Shown here: one piece after another, positions 38,617-48,777 of the stretch
How positions within the stretch are numbered: the stretch's first letter is position 1
Layout of the letters: each line of letters begins with the position of its first letter
Source of the DNA: Oceanobacillus timonensis
GTDB lineage: Bacteria; Bacillota; Bacilli; Bacillales; Amphibacillaceae
Direction: 5' to 3'
Assembly: GCF_900166635.1 (NCBI RefSeq)
Contig: NZ_LT800497.1
Coordinates: 2,198,378 to 2,262,377 of the forward strand
Length of the DNA stretch: 64,000 bases
The notes under the pieces: model-generated
What the model was told of the DNA's origin: nothing
The model's database searches: none
What the model saw: the letters and a program-made list of their open reading frames with translations, nothing else
Program-made: the position numbers and the translations under genes

Positions 38617-39187
38617 TCAAGCAGAAATTGTCATCAGTGCTGTCAGTGAGAAGCAATATCCAGCGGAGAAATACCCGGAATTTGCACTTGCGGGCCGCTC
38701 CAATGTCGGGAAATCTTCTTTAATTAATAAGTTGATTAACCGGAAAAACTTGGCAAGAACGTCATCTAAACCAGGAAAGACACAAACGTTAAATTTCTAT
38801 CTAATTAATGAATCTCTTTATTTTGTTGATGTTCCCGGATACGGTTATGCGCAGGTATCTAAACAGGAACGGGCAAAATGGGGCGGAATGATGGAAGAAT
38901 ATTTTAAAAACAGAGAACCGCTCCGGGCTGTTATTCTGATTACGGATTTACGTCATGAGCCGACAGATGATGATGTGCAGATGTATGATTATTTGAAATT
39001 CTTTGAGCTGCCGGTGATTGTTATTGGAACAAAAAAGGATAAGATTCCGAAAACAAAGCAGGATAAGCATATCAAACGCTCGAAAAAAGTACTGGACATG
39101 GATCCGGAAGATATTTTCATTCCTTTTTCTGCAGAGACCGGAGATGGGAAAGATGCGGTCTGGTCAGCTATAAAATCTTTTATCTAA
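38606..39187 (+). CDS. engB: Ribosome-biogenesis GTPase EngB/YsxC
   Basis: TRAFAC GTPase needed for 50S subunit assembly. G1 GRSNVGKSS begins at residue 30, G2 lies in [11 protein letters not shown]3 is DVPGYGYA, G4 TKKDKIPK and G5 SAETGDG. 193 residues. Start ATG within the lon 3' end, preceded by AAAGGAGGAC, so expression is linked to lon. Followed by a bidirectional terminator. Confidence 0.96.
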   Translation: MKVNQAEIVISAVSEKQYPAEKYPEFALAGRSNVGKSSLINKLINRKNLARTSSKPGKTQTLNFYLINESLYFVDVPGYGYAQVSKQERAKWGGMMEEYFKNREPLRAVILITDLRHEPTDDDVQMYDYLKFFELPVIVIGTKKDKIPKTKQDKHIKRSKKVLDMDPEDIFIPFSAETGDGKDAVWSAIKSFI

Positions 39188-39193
39188 GCAAAT

Positions 39194-39240
39194 AATAAAG
39201 GATACGGCAGAAGCAAAAGCTCCTGACCGTATCCTTTATT
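39194..39240. terminator. Bidirectional terminator between engB and the membrane-protein gene
   Basis: AATAAAGGATACGG pairs with CCGTATCCTTTATT around a 19-base loop; the right arm reaches into the last codons of the minus-strand gene. Confidence 0.82.
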
Positions 39241-39715
39241 TACGTTTGAGCATAATAATACCTAAAAGAACAAGTAAAACGGGCCAAAAGCGTTCCAAAA
39301 AGGAAACAATCGGCTCCAACCAGCTGGTATATATCGAGAGTTGTTCCGAAAAAAGAAAAAGTAAACCTGCAAGAATAAAAACAGCGCCTGAGAAAAACCC
39401 TTTTTTCGTTTTGGTATATCGGATAATAAAGGCAAGTCCTATAATAATGAGGTAGACAGACCAATCATCGACCCAAAAGGAATAGTGGTTTATGCCATGC
39501 AGATGGATTCCGATTCCGAAAAGTAACGTACCTATAAACAAATTCTGATATGTTTTTGTCGTATAACTGTGAATAATAATACCAATCCCGATGACAATAA
39601 GAAAAGATTGCCATGAGTAAAGATCAACAAAAAATGGAATCCGCAGTTCCCGGAATAAAAGAAAAATACCGATTCCGATACATAAATAAGCAAGCAATGA
39701 ATGCTTTCTCTTCAC
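39236..39715 (-). CDS. Multi-spanning membrane protein with LiaI/LiaF-like TM region
   Basis: 159 residues, almost entirely hydrophobic, with about six to seven short membrane segments and a basic tail (LKRK). The spacing of segments such as LLAYLCIGIGIFLLFRELRI and FWPVLLVLLGIIML resembles the DUF5668/LiaI-LiaF TM family; the function is unknown. The site between engB and hemA matches B. subtilis ysxD, though I cannot confirm homology. Start GTG at 39715 after GGAGGAGG. Confidence 0.78.
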   Translation of the reverse strand: MKRKHSLLAYLCIGIGIFLLFRELRIPFFVDLYSWQSFLIVIGIGIIIHSYTTKTYQNLFIGTLLFGIGIHLHGINHYSFWVDDWSVYLIIIGLAFIIRYTKTKKGFFSGAVFILAGLLFLFSEQLSIYTSWLEPIVSFLERFWPVLLVLLGIIMLKRK

Positions 39716-39982
39716 AAAAAGATCCTCCTCCCATTTCCATACTATTCTAATGTATCAAACTGTCGTGTAATAAATAAAGTCTTTAAGTGCAGAAAGACGT
39801 AAAAGAAAGCGTGTTCCTTGCTATAAAGTTTCAGTTATGTTACATTACAGTCGGAATAAGTCGTTGCAGCAGGCGTCTATATTTAACCGGCATGAATCAC
39901 CTAACGATACATATTCTTATATTACGTGCCAATTGTTTCAGATTCTGTTCACATTTTAGCACGTACAGCATTTTATGACATG
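39716..39982. other. Intergenic region upstream of hemA
   Basis: Divergent promoter region without a credible gene. I see the hemA promoter and PerR-type box at its right end and nothing else I can name. Confidence 0.5.
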
Positions 39983-39997
39983 TTATAATGATTATTA
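39983..39997 (+). promoter_or_regulatory. PerR-type box on the hemA promoter
   Basis: TTATAATGATTATTA matches the PerR box TTATAATNATTATAA at all but one specified position. It covers the -10 TATAAT (39984-39989), which is also an extended -10 (TGTTATAAT). hemA is a known PerR target in B. subtilis, so peroxide-responsive repression is likely. The start codon lies about 50 bases downstream. Confidence 0.8.
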
Positions 39998-40045
39998 GTT
40001 AATAATAATAAGTATAAATCATTTTATTGTAGTGGGGGTAGTACT

Positions 40046-41419
40046 GTGCATATTTTAAAGGTTGGTTTTAATTACAAAACAACCCCTGTAGAGGTTAGGG
40101 AAAAATTTACATTTGACGAAAATAAATTGTCAGAAGCGATGGTTGCATTGAAGGATCAAAAAAGTATTCTTGAAGATGTGATTGTTTCAACATGCAATCG
40201 GACGGAAGTATACGCCGTAGCAGATCAGCTTCATACTGGCAGATATTATATTAAACAATTTTTAGCAGACTGGTTTGGAGAAGAAAAAGAAACCTTTTCC
40301 ACATACCTGCAAATAACAGAAGATGATGGTGCTATAGAACATTTATTCCGAGTAACAACCGGCCTTGATTCGATGGTGCTTGGAGAAACACAAATTCTTG
40401 GCCAGCTCAAACAAGCCTTCTTACAAGCACAGCAGGCAAATACAACAGGCACGATTTTTAATGAGCTGTTTAAACAAGCGATTACGTTTGGGAAACGAAT
40501 GCATAAAGAAACCGGAATTGGTGAACATGCGGTGTCCATCAGTTATGCTGCTGTGGAATTAGCAAAAGCAAAATTCGGTGATTTGAGCAATAAGCATATT
40601 GCTATTTTAGGAGCCGGAAAAATGGGCGAATTAGCAGCAAAAAATATTCAGGGCGCCGGCGCAGGTGAAATTACAGTGATTAACCGCACACAGGAAAAAG
40701 CGGAGATGATGGCTGCTAAATTCAATGCCAATGTAGCTGGAATAGATGAACTGGGATCTGTATTAGAAAAAGCAGATATTCTAATCAGCTCTACTGGTTC
40801 TGCATCGATTGTTTTATCCAGAGAAGCGATTGAAAAGGTCCAAAAGAAACGGCAGGATAAGGCATTATTTTTAGTAGATATAGCTGTTCCACGGGATATT
40901 GATCCGGATATTGCAGCAGTCAATCAGGTTGCTTTATATGATATTGACCACCTGCAGCACATTGTAGATGATAATTTAGAAGCGAGAAAAGCAGCTGCAG
41001 AACAGATAGAAATAATGCTAGAAGAAGAAATTGTCCAATTTAAAGAATGGATGAAGACACTAGGAGTTATTCCAGTAATATCTGCTCTCAGACAAAAAGC
41101 ATTGTCTATCCAATCGGAAACAATGAAAAGTATTGAACGGAAAATACCAAGTTTAACGGAACGTGAGAAAAAGGTACTTAACAAGCATACGAAAAGTATT
41201 ATTAATCAATTGCTGAAAGAGCCGATTACGCAGGCAAAAGAATTTGCTGGCACTGATCAGGCAGATGAGGCGTTGCAGTTATTTATTGATATTTTCGGCA
41301 TTGAAAATGAGGTAAGCGAAGAGTTTGAGAAGCAAATGAAAAAGAATGAAACACGAACTGAATTCACTCAAGAGGAATCTCCTTCATTTAAAGTCGTTGA
41401 ACGGGTACCTACTGCTTAA
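40046..41419 (+). CDS. hemA: Glutamyl-tRNA reductase
   Basis: First enzyme of the C5 haem pathway: reduces Glu-tRNA to glutamate-1-semialdehyde. The catalytic Cys50 is in STCNRTEVY; the NADPH-binding segment [14 protein letters not shown] lies near residue 190, and the C-terminal dimerisation helices follow. 457 residues. Start GTG at 40046 after GGGGGTAG. A terminator-like hairpin and no hemX lie between it and hemC. Confidence 0.97.
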   Translation: MHILKVGFNYKTTPVEVREKFTFDENKLSEAMVALKDQKSILEDVIVSTCNRTEVYAVADQLHTGRYYIKQFLADWFGEEKETFSTYLQITEDDGAIEHLFRVTTGLDSMVLGETQILGQLKQAFLQAQQANTTGTIFNELFKQAITFGKRMHKETGIGEHAVSISYAAVELAKAKFGDLSNKHIAILGAGKMGELAAKNIQGAGAGEITVINRTQEKAEMMAAKFNANVAGIDELGSVLEKADILISSTGSASIVLSREAIEKVQKKRQDKALFLVDIAVPRDIDPDIAAVNQVALYDIDHLQHIVDDNLEARKAAAEQIEIMLEEEIVQFKEWMKTLGVIPVISALRQKALSIQSETMKSIERKIPSLTEREKKVLNKHTKSIINQLLKEPITQAKEFAGTDQADEALQLFIDIFGIENEVSEEFEKQMKKNETRTEFTQEESPSFKVVERVPTA

Positions 41420-41454
41420 GCAGGGTGCTTCGGCCGGTGTAAATCATTCATATC

Positions 41455-41497
41455 CAACCAGAAGGTTTACGGAATTACTTTCTGGTTGCTTTTTATT
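41455..41497 (+). terminator. Terminator-like hairpin between hemA and hemC
   Basis: AACCAGAA (41456-41463) pairs with TTCTGGTT (41480-41487) and is followed by GCTTTTTATT. It sits where hemX would be in B. subtilis and could split or attenuate the hem operon. Confidence 0.75.
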
Positions 41498-41536
41498 GTA
41501 GAAGAAACCTGGGAAAGTCGAGGAGGAAAAGACATC

Positions 41537-42463
41537 ATGCGAAAAATAATTGTTGGTTCCAGAAAAAGTAACTTAGCTATGACACAAACGAAATGGGTTA
41601 TTAATCAGTTGAAAAAAGCTGGTGTTCAAAATGAATTTGAGATCAAGCAAATTGTTACAAAGGGAGATCAGATTCTTGATGTAACCTTATCAAAGGTTGG
41701 TGGAAAAGGTCTTTTTGTGAAAGAAATTGAAAAAGCAATATTTGACAAAGAAATTGATTTTGCGGTGCATAGTATGAAGGATATGCCTTCTGCACTTCCG
41801 GAAGGGTTGGATATTTCCTCTATTCCTGATAGAGAAGACCACCGTGATGCTTATATTGCAAAAGATCATGTGAAATTAGCGGACTTAAAAGCAGGCGCTA
41901 TTGTGGGAACAAGCAGTTTACGCCGTGGAGCTCAAATTCTGGCAGCCAGACCGGATTTAGAAATTAAGTGGATTCGGGGAAACGTAGAAACACGTATTCG
42001 TAAATTAAATGATGAAGATTACGATGCAATTATTTTAGCTGTGTCCGGTTTGAAACGTGTCGGCTTGAGTGAGGAACTGATTACCGAATACTTGGATCCT
42101 GAAATTTGTGTACCTGCTGTCGGACAAGGGGCGCTGGCAATTGAAAGTCGTGCGGATGATTCGGAATTAACGGAACTTGTCCAAAAGATTCACCATGATT
42201 ATACGGCAAAAACCGTTGCTGCTGAGCGTACTTTTCTGCATCTGTTAGAAGGAGGCTGCCAAGTGCCGATTGGCGGTTATGCTTATTTGAATGGGGAAGA
42301 AGTTATCTTAGTAGCCTTAGTCGGTACACCTGATGGAAAAACCATTTTGAAAGAAGTTGTCCGGGGTACAGATCCGGTTCAGGTGGGCCGGGAAGCTGCC
42401 GATATATTAATCAAGCAGGGTGCAAAAGAAATTGTGGATCGCGTGAAAGAGGAGATGGAATAA
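41537..42463 (+). CDS. hemC: Porphobilinogen deaminase (hydroxymethylbilane synthase)
   Basis: Joins four porphobilinogen units into hydroxymethylbilane. [13 protein letters not shown] opens the protein, [12 protein letters not shown] and SSLRRGAQI are active-site segments, and the dipyrromethane cofactor binds Cys241 in [11 protein letters not shown]. 308 residues from the ATG at 41537, which follows CGAGGAGG; an in-frame ATG at 41486 overlaps the hairpin and is rejected. hemD follows after two bases. Confidence 0.97.
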   Translation: MRKIIVGSRKSNLAMTQTKWVINQLKKAGVQNEFEIKQIVTKGDQILDVTLSKVGGKGLFVKEIEKAIFDKEIDFAVHSMKDMPSALPEGLDISSIPDREDHRDAYIAKDHVKLADLKAGAIVGTSSLRRGAQILAARPDLEIKWIRGNVETRIRKLNDEDYDAIILAVSGLKRVGLSEELITEYLDPEICVPAVGQGALAIESRADDSELTELVQKIHHDYTAKTVAAERTFLHLLEGGCQVPIGGYAYLNGEEVILVALVGTPDGKTILKEVVRGTDPVQVGREAADILIKQGAKEIVDRVKEEME

Positions 42464-42465
42464 TC

Positions 42466-43236
42466 ATGGGAAAGCCGCTTCACGGGGAGCGCATTTTGAT
42501 AACAAGAGAAGTGACAAAAGCCGATGCAATGGCAGAAAAAGTCACGAAACTAGGGGGGAACCCCATTGTTGTCCCAATGATTGAAATAAAATTGAAAAAG
42601 CAACTTGAGAATCATTCGATTCTGGAGCGCCTTGCCGATTTCAGCTGGGTGCTTCTAACAAGTGCTAATGGTGTGCACGGTTTTTTTCAGCTTCTTCGTC
42701 AGCAGCATATGGCACTCCCGCAAACATTAAAAATTGGGGTTGTCGGAAAAAAAACGGAGAACGTATTAAATGCATACGGTTATAGCGCTTCTTTTGTTCC
42801 GGAAACTTTTGATGCGATGACGATGGCAGAAGGATTTATGTCATTTTACGATAAAAGGAAAAAACCCGTCCTTCTTATCCGAGGAAATTTATCCCGAAAG
42901 ACGTTGCCGGAAAAATTTCGGGAAGCACAGATTCCTTTTGAAACATTGGAAGTATATGAGACAATGTATGCTAGAAAATCAACACAGGCGCTTAATCAGG
43001 TCCTTCCATCTGTGGATTATATCACATTTACAAGTCCATCTACCGTGGAAGCATTTGCTGCATTAGCAGCATATATCCCTGACAAAGCAACGTATATTTG
43101 CATTGGTCAGACAACAGAAGAAAAAGCAGAGGAGGAAGGTATCCCTAATCTGTATACTTCTTCTCCGTATACAACCGATGCGATGTTGTGTTTAATTGGC
43201 AAGTTAGTAAATGAAAGGAAGATGCATAATGAGTGA
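42466..43236 (+). CDS. hemD: Uroporphyrinogen-III synthase
   Basis: Closes hydroxymethylbilane to uroporphyrinogen III. The family is poorly conserved; support comes from [20 protein letters not shown] near the N terminus, [31 protein letters not shown] and the [14 protein letters not shown] segment, plus its place between hemC and hemB. 256 residues. The ATG lies directly after the hemC stop, and the 3' end overlaps hemB by eight bases. Confidence 0.93.
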   Translation: MGKPLHGERILITREVTKADAMAEKVTKLGGNPIVVPMIEIKLKKQLENHSILERLADFSWVLLTSANGVHGFFQLLRQQHMALPQTLKIGVVGKKTENVLNAYGYSASFVPETFDAMTMAEGFMSFYDKRKKPVLLIRGNLSRKTLPEKFREAQIPFETLEVYETMYARKSTQALNQVLPSVDYITFTSPSTVEAFAALAAYIPDKATYICIGQTTEEKAEEEGIPNLYTSSPYTTDAMLCLIGKLVNERKMHNE

Positions 43237-44212
43237 ATTTACTTTTGATAGACATCGACGTTTGCGTTCATCCGCTTCTATGCGGGCACTCGTCCAGGAA
43301 ACCCATTTACGGGCAACGGATTTTATTTATCCGATTTTTGTGATTGAAGGGGAAGATATCCGCAATGAAGTCCCTTCCATGCCTGGCGTTTACCAGGTTT
43401 CTTTTGATCATTTATTAGAAGAAGTGGAAGAAGCTTACCAAGTAGGAATTCGTTCCTTGATTTTATTCGGAGTGGTTACAGAAAAAGATGAAATCGGCTC
43501 AGAGGCTTTTCATGATCACGGTATTATTCAAGAAGCAACCCGAATCGTGAAGGAAGCTTATCCGGACATGCTCATTGTGGCTGATACCTGTTTATGCGAA
43601 TACACGTCACACGGACATTGCGGCGTTATTGAAAATGGAGACGTAGCCAATGATGCTTCTTTGGAACTGTTAGCAAAAACAGCTGTTTCCCAAGCAAAAG
43701 CGGGGGCAGATATTATTGCGCCTTCCAACATGATGGATGGTTTCGTAACAGTTATCCGCCATGCTTTAGATGAAGCTGGTTTTCATTATATTCCGATTAT
43801 GTCCTATGCAGTGAAATACGCATCTGCTTATTATGGTCCTTTCCGTGATGCGGCAGACGGCGCACCACAATTTGGTGACCGGAAAACATACCAAATGAAT
43901 CCTGCTAATCGTTTGGAGGCAATGCGTGAAGCGAAATCGGATATTAAAGAAGGCGCTGATTTCTTAATTGTAAAACCTACGCTGTCTTATATGGATATTA
44001 TGCGCGAGGTCAGAGATAATTTTGACGTTCCTGTTGTTGCATATAACGTGAGCGGAGAATATTCCATGATCAAAGCAGCTGCATTAAATGGCTGGATTGA
44101 TGAGAAACAATTGGTAACAGAAACTCTGTTATCGATGAAACGTGCAGGCGCAGACTTAATTATTACCTATTTTGCAAAAGATGTGGCAAAATGGTTGCAA
44201 GAAGATAAATAA
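43229..44212 (+). CDS. hemB: Delta-aminolevulinic acid dehydratase
   Basis: Condenses two 5-aminolevulinate molecules to porphobilinogen. The zinc cysteines are Cys121, Cys123 and Cys131 in [14 protein letters not shown], so this is a zinc-dependent form. Schiff-base lysines lie in [17 protein letters not shown] and [13 protein letters not shown]. 327 residues from the ATG at 43229, preceded by AAAGGAAG, in an eight-base overlap with hemD. Confidence 0.97.
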   Translation: MSEFTFDRHRRLRSSASMRALVQETHLRATDFIYPIFVIEGEDIRNEVPSMPGVYQVSFDHLLEEVEEAYQVGIRSLILFGVVTEKDEIGSEAFHDHGIIQEATRIVKEAYPDMLIVADTCLCEYTSHGHCGVIENGDVANDASLELLAKTAVSQAKAGADIIAPSNMMDGFVTVIRHALDEAGFHYIPIMSYAVKYASAYYGPFRDAADGAPQFGDRKTYQMNPANRLEAMREAKSDIKEGADFLIVKPTLSYMDIMREVRDNFDVPVVAYNVSGEYSMIKAAALNGWIDEKQLVTETLLSMKRAGADLIITYFAKDVAKWLQEDK

Positions 44213-44224
44213 GGGAGGAAGAGC

Positions 44225-45511
44225 ATGGTAAACACAAGATCAGTAGATGCATACAAAGAAGCGGTTGATTTAATGCCTGGCGGAGTAAACTCTCCGGTAC
44301 GTGCATTTAAATCAGTGGGGCTTGATCCGATTTTTATGGATAAAGGAAAAGGTTCTAAAATTACCGATATTGACGGTAATACGTATATTGATTATGTATT
44401 AAGCTGGGGACCGTTAATTTTAGGACATGCCGATGAGCGTGTGACAGAAAGCCTAAAGGAAGTTGTAGAGAAAGGGACAAGTTTGGGGACGGGAACCCTG
44501 ATGGAAAACCAGTTGGCAAAAATGGTGATCGACCGTGTGCCATCGATTGAAATGGTACGGATGGTGAACTCTGGTACAGAAGCAACGATGAGTGCGATTC
44601 GTCTGGCGCGTGGTTATACCAATAGAGATTTGATTGTTAAATTCGAAGGAAGCTATCATGGTCATGGGGATTCCCTGCTGATTAAAGCTGGTTCCGGAGT
44701 AGCAACACTCGGTCTTCCGGACAGTCCCGGCGTTCCGGCAAATATCGCAAAAAATACCATTACCGTTCCTTATAACGATGCAGAAAGTCTGAAGCTTGCT
44801 TTTGAACAGTACGGTGACCAAATCGCAGCTGTTATTATGGAACCTGTATGCGGCAATATGGGCGTTGTACCTCCAAAAGAAGGGTTCTTACAAAATGTAC
44901 GCGATATAACAGAACAATATGGCTCTTTACTTATCTTTGATGAGGTGATGTCTGGTTTCCGCGTGGGTTATTACAGTGCGCAGGGACATTTTGACGTAAC
45001 ACCAGATTTAACCTGTCTGGGTAAAGTCATTGGCGGCGGTCTTCCTGTTGGTGCTTACGGCGGAAAACGGGAAATCATTGAACAGATTGCCCCGACTGGT
45101 CCGATTTATCAGGCTGGTACGTTATCTGGTAATCCGTTAGCCATGACAGCAGGGTATGAATCCTTAGCTGCATTAACGGAAGCGTCTTATGAAGAAATTA
45201 ATAAAAAAGTAGACATGCTTACAGAAGGATTCCGCGAGGCGGCTGACAAATATGATATTCCGCTTCATATTAATCGTGCCGGTTCGATGGTCGGTGTATT
45301 TTTCACAGATCAGGAAGTTGTGGATTTTGAGACAGCACAGTCTTCTAATTTAGACTATTTTGCGCAATATTATCGCGCTATGATTGAAGAAGGCATATTC
45401 CTGCCGCCGTCTCAATTTGAAGGTTTATTCTTATCTATTGCCCATTCAGATGAAGACATTAAAAAAACAATTGAAGCGGTGCATACTGCATTTTCTAAGA
45501 TTAAAAAATAA
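44225..45511 (+). CDS. hemL: Glutamate-1-semialdehyde 2,1-aminomutase
   Basis: PLP enzyme making 5-aminolevulinate, the product that feeds HemB. Its start motif [13 protein letters not shown] is typical; the PLP lysine is Lys267 in [17 protein letters not shown], and FDEVMSGFR binds PLP. 428 residues. Start ATG after GGGAGGAAG. Last gene of the hem group, followed by a strong terminator. Confidence 0.97.
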   Translation: MVNTRSVDAYKEAVDLMPGGVNSPVRAFKSVGLDPIFMDKGKGSKITDIDGNTYIDYVLSWGPLILGHADERVTESLKEVVEKGTSLGTGTLMENQLAKMVIDRVPSIEMVRMVNSGTEATMSAIRLARGYTNRDLIVKFEGSYHGHGDSLLIKAGSGVATLGLPDSPGVPANIAKNTITVPYNDAESLKLAFEQYGDQIAAVIMEPVCGNMGVVPPKEGFLQNVRDITEQYGSLLIFDEVMSGFRVGYYSAQGHFDVTPDLTCLGKVIGGGLPVGAYGGKREIIEQIAPTGPIYQAGTLSGNPLAMTAGYESLAALTEASYEEINKKVDMLTEGFREAADKYDIPLHINRAGSMVGVFFTDQEVVDFETAQSSNLDYFAQYYRAMIEEGIFLPPSQFEGLFLSIAHSDEDIKKTIEAVHTAFSKIKK

Positions 45512-45530
45512 TGATAAGTTCATTTAGGAA

Positions 45531-45568
45531 AAAGAAATCCAAACGGCGTTGTTTGGGTTTCTTTTTTT
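45531..45568 (+). terminator. Terminator after hemL
   Basis: AAAGAAATCCAAAC pairs with GTTTGGGTTTCTTT (one G-T pair) and is followed by T residues. Confidence 0.9.
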
Positions 45569-45630
45569 GGGTCAACATCAAAAACAATGATTGCAAGAAG
45601 TGATTACATATGGTCAAAAACATCCATGCA

Positions 45631-45650
45631 GTGTAGTGTTTTTCCGTAGC
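45631..45650 (+). repeat. Dispersed repeat, copy 2
   Basis: Contains GTAGTGTTTTTCCGTAGC, the 18-base core shared with 20370-20394 and 53364-53388. The flanks differ more here. Confidence 0.75.
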
Positions 45651-45714
45651 AGCCGCTATTCTTAAAATGTCAATTATCAACCATAGATGGTGGTGAAGCC
45701 CCCTTTTCTTCTTA

Positions 45715-45743
45715 GCATATTCTCTGCCTTTCCATCATATAAA
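45715..45743 (+). promoter_or_regulatory. SigmaE-type promoter of spoVID
   Basis: GCATATT (45715-45721) fits the SigmaE -35 pattern KMATATT fully; after 14 bases CATATAAA (45736-45743) resembles the -10 CATACANT. About 50 bases remain to the start codon. spoVID is a known SigmaE gene. Confidence 0.72.
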
Positions 45744-45792
45744 TGATAACGAATGATTCGCATCTGGACTGTTTGCGAGAGGAGGAATACAT

Positions 45793-46956
45793 TTGTCCGC
45801 AGATTCTAATTCGTTTATTTTTGAACTGGAAGAATCGCTTTTTTTCGAAAAAGGACAGGAAGTAGAAGAAATCAGGGGCATTTCCATTGAACCGGAAATT
45901 ACTATCGAATCATTAGATAACTATATCTCTATTCGCGGTAATATTGAGCTTCAAGGAGAATATCAAAAGGTACATTCAGGAGGTGAGGAAGAAGAAATTT
46001 TTGACTTTGACCAGATTCAAGCCAAACGTTATGTAGAAAGTATTCGAGAGGTGAATGGGCTATATGTATTTACTCATAAATTTCCAGTAGATATATCCGT
46101 CCCCCCTCATCGAGTAAAAAATATAGAGGATGTCACTGTACAAATTGAGTCCTTTGATTATCATTTATCCGATCTGGATAGTTTAAAAATAACTGCCGAG
46201 GTTGCGATTCAAGGTATTTTGGAAGATGAAGCATACCGTCCGGAAGAAGTGGATTCAGAGACAACAGAGGCGGATCAGGAACAAGTGGGAGAAACATTTT
46301 CATTTGAAATAGAACATCCGGAGGAAATGTTAACGCGTCATGAACAAACCACGTCAACAGAGCAGGAAACAACCGATGAAGAGCTGACATCAGCGGAGCA
46401 AATAACATCGGAAGAGGAGCCGGTATCTGAAGTACAAGATGATGATCCGGATCGATGGAAAATAAAATCACAACCTCTTTCTGAATATTTTCAATCTCTT
46501 TCAGAACCAACGTTTACGGAGGAAGAGACAGAAGAAGAGGCTGAATATCCGGAAGAAAAAATTTTGGACGTGAATGAGGCTGGAGAATCAGAATTGATAG
46601 ATGACGTGGAAGAAATAGAAGAAGAAGCAGGCTGGAGCGGGACAGACGAGTCGGAACTCATTGATTATATAGAAGATACTGTCTATTCGGATACACCCCG
46701 GGAACAGGAAATCACGGACGTTGAAACGAAGGAACAGGAAGAGGAACGAACAGAAAGTGCTTCTATCTTATCGGAAATTTTCAGGGAAGCAGAAGAGAAT
46801 CATTATACCAGTATGCGATTATGTATTGTTCAGGAGAACGATACCATTGATACGATAGCCGAGCGTTTTGCTGTCAGTCCGCTGCAATTAATCAAACATA
46901 ACCAGTTAGATGCTGATTATGAAGTCAACGAAGGACAGCTGCTTTATATTCCGTAA
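45793..46956 (+). CDS. spoVID: Spore morphogenesis protein SpoVID
   Basis: Coat-encasement protein. The N-terminal 1-150 are the conserved SpoVID region (FIFELEESLFFEKGQEVEEI). A very acidic low-complexity middle (about 150-335) follows, and a C-terminal LysM domain (about 343-387) begins CIVQENDTIDTIAERFAVSP. At 387 residues it is shorter than B. subtilis SpoVID (575), mainly in the middle. Start TTG at 45793 after GAGAGGAGG. ysxE follows, as in B. subtilis. Confidence 0.9.
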   Translation: MSADSNSFIFELEESLFFEKGQEVEEIRGISIEPEITIESLDNYISIRGNIELQGEYQKVHSGGEEEEIFDFDQIQAKRYVESIREVNGLYVFTHKFPVDISVPPHRVKNIEDVTVQIESFDYHLSDLDSLKITAEVAIQGILEDEAYRPEEVDSETTEADQEQVGETFSFEIEHPEEMLTRHEQTTSTEQETTDEELTSAEQITSEEEPVSEVQDDDPDRWKIKSQPLSEYFQSLSEPTFTEEETEEEAEYPEEKILDVNEAGESELIDDVEEIEEEAGWSGTDESELIDYIEDTVYSDTPREQEITDVETKEQEEERTESASILSEIFREAEENHYTSMRLCIVQENDTIDTIAERFAVSPLQLIKHNQLDADYEVNEGQLLYIP

Positions 46957-47070
46957 AATAATCGATACAGATTCTGCACAAATAATGGATAAAATTATTT
47001 GTGCGGAAGTTTTACATAGCCTTACTTTATAAAATTTCAGGAAAAATGACGCCAGCGGGAGGTGAATGTG

Positions 47071-48069
47071 ATGAATATATGGAAGAAAGTTCTGGAAGCA
47101 TATCATATCTATCCAGTCAGTATAGAGAAACAGACAGAACGTGTTGTAAAAGTATTTGATGGGATGCAGGAATATGCATTGAAGCGGAGTTTTTTAACAG
47201 AACAAACCATAGAAGATTGGCAGCATATCTACCACATTGCCCGTGAAAAAAACGTGACGGAGATTTTACCCGTCTATTTAACCCGGGATAATACTTTTTT
47301 TCATAAGGAAGAGAATTTTTATTATTATTTAACACCCTGGATTGATTCGCCAGAAATGACGGATTCTACGTATCATATCGAACGAACATTGCAGACACTG
47401 GCACACATTCACAAAAAAACAAGGCAGACCAGCCGTATGAAATCAGATCAAATGAAAGCATCTTTTCAAGGTTTTTCTAACTTTTGTGAACAGTCCTTAG
47501 ATCAGTTTCATGTGCGTGTCACAGATTATGAAAGCAGAAAATATATGTCTCCGTTTGAGCTTTTATATTGCACGCATTATAAAGGGGTTTGTCATGCTGT
47601 CAGTTTATTGCAGGAAAAGCTGGAACAAATTTACGGCGGGGAAGAAACGGAGATTTTATGGTCTGCAAGTTTATGCCATCAGCGGGTCGATGATACGCAT
47701 TCCAAGGGCGGTTATTTAATTAACTGGGAAGCAGGAAGCTTGGAGCATCCGGCTCGTGATTTATCACATTATTTCCGGACGTTGACAGGTGCTTATAACC
47801 AGCCGGAGAAAACGATACAGCAAGCATTTACGGTTTACCAAAAAACAAATCATCTGACTGTAAAGGAAATGCAGCTTATTTCTGTTTATTTATTAAACCC
47901 CTCATCCTATTTAAGTGTACTCAAAAATTATACGGATCGCCGTACAAAGAAATCAATGGTAACACAGGTAAAGGAGTTGCAGCAGCAGTTCCGCCGTTTA
48001 GAGTTTGCAATGAATTGGGTCGATTTTATTCAGGAAACATATGAGTCTAAAGAGGAACAGCCAGACTAA
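47071..48069 (+). CDS. ysxE: Spore coat-associated kinase-like protein (YsxE-type)
   Basis: 332-residue protein of the CotS/YsxE/YutH group, with the phosphotransferase (APH-like) fold. GGYLINWEAGSLEHPARDLS corresponds to the metal-binding region, but the strict kinase Asp-Phe-Asp motif is not obvious, so catalysis is uncertain. YsxE aids coat encasement with SpoVID in B. subtilis. ATG at 47071 follows GGGAGGTG; a GTG three codons upstream is less well placed. The stop codon overlaps that of the minus-strand gene at 48066. Confidence 0.88.
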   Translation: MNIWKKVLEAYHIYPVSIEKQTERVVKVFDGMQEYALKRSFLTEQTIEDWQHIYHIAREKNVTEILPVYLTRDNTFFHKEENFYYYLTPWIDSPEMTDSTYHIERTLQTLAHIHKKTRQTSRMKSDQMKASFQGFSNFCEQSLDQFHVRVTDYESRKYMSPFELLYCTHYKGVCHAVSLLQEKLEQIYGGEETEILWSASLCHQRVDDTHSKGGYLINWEAGSLEHPARDLSHYFRTLTGAYNQPEKTIQQAFTVYQKTNHLTVKEMQLISVYLLNPSSYLSVLKNYTDRRTKKSMVTQVKELQQQFRRLEFAMNWVDFIQETYESKEEQPD

Positions 48070-48254
48070 ATCCACTGCAGATAAAAAGCAATAACCAGAC
48101 CAATTAATATAGCAAGTATTAAAATATCAAATGTTGTTGGTATGAGAAGGGTCCGGATAAGCTGAAAAATCATAATTGGCGTTACAACCGTTTCTGCGAC
48201 AAAAATACATTTTCTAGCCCATGGTGGAAGGCGGTAACGATAAAAACGGGACAT
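48066..48254 (-). CDS. Small two-helix membrane protein
   Basis: 62 residues with a basic start (MSRFYRYRLPPWARKC) and two hydrophobic stretches, about 17-36 and 40-59. The function is unknown and I do not recognise the family. A strong ribosome site, AGGAGGAG, precedes the ATG, which supports a real gene. It ends tail to tail with ysxE, overlapping by four bases. Confidence 0.7.
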   Translation of the reverse strand: MSRFYRYRLPPWARKCIFVAETVVTPIMIFQLIRTLLIPTTFDILILAILIGLVIAFYLQWI

Positions 48255-48328
48255 ATTTTTTCTCCTCCTGTTTATTAAATGAAGTTAAACTTTTGGAATG
48301 GATATATTATGTTATGTATAAATGCTCG

Positions 48329-48361
48329 AAAAGTGTGTCAATAATATAGATACACTTTTTT
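48329..48361 (+). terminator. Terminator-like hairpin upstream of valS
   Basis: AAAAGTGTGTC pairs with GATACACTTTT and is followed by T residues. It lies about 260 bases after ysxE and may end read-through before the valS promoter. Confidence 0.65.
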
Positions 48362-48410
48362 ATGTAGACTGGACAAACATCCATTTATCAGTAAATACAG
48401 GAGAATGTAG

Positions 48411-48439
48411 TTGACGTTCTTTAGAGGAACAGATAAAAT
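48411..48439 (+). promoter_or_regulatory. SigmaA promoter of valS
   Basis: TTGACG (48411-48416), a 17-base spacer and TAAAAT (48434-48439), just ahead of the T-box leader. Confidence 0.75.
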
Positions 48440-48445
48440 AAATAT

Positions 48446-48732
48446 TACTAGGAAAACATACGGATACGTTGAAGAGAAGTAGTAAAGAATAAACGCTCTT
48501 AAGAGAGGGAAATCATGCGGTGAAAATTTCCCGGGAAGGTTGTTCTTGAAGTCGTCTCGGATGTAGAATCTCTGAAAAAAGCAGTAGGAGGTTCCGGTTG
48601 TCAGCCGATATCCATGACCTTGAGTGTGCTTACTTCAAGCTATAACAGCTTTTATTTATAAGCAAACAAAGGTGGTACCACGGAAATATACCTTTTCGTC
48701 CTTTATTATAAGGATGAAAAGGTTTTTTTTAC
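48446..48732 (+). promoter_or_regulatory. T-box leader of valS
   Basis: The T-box sequence AAAGGTGGTACCACGG lies at 48668-48683. A terminator follows: CCTTTTCGTCCTT (48691-48703) pairs with AAGGATGAAAAGG and leads into eight T. In Stem I, AGTA near 48478 and GAAGTC near 48548 are compatible with a GTC (Val) specifier, which is tentative. Uncharged tRNA-Val should permit read-through. Confidence 0.92.
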
Positions 48733-48777
48733 GTTTTCCGGGAAAGTTTTGTTATATGAACCAAGGAGGTTTTTAAC

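Noticed and set aside
46133..46510. Minus-strand frame of 125 codons opposite the acidic part of spoVID
   Set aside because: Glu-rich codons on the plus strand naturally leave a long open frame on the other strand; nothing else supports it.
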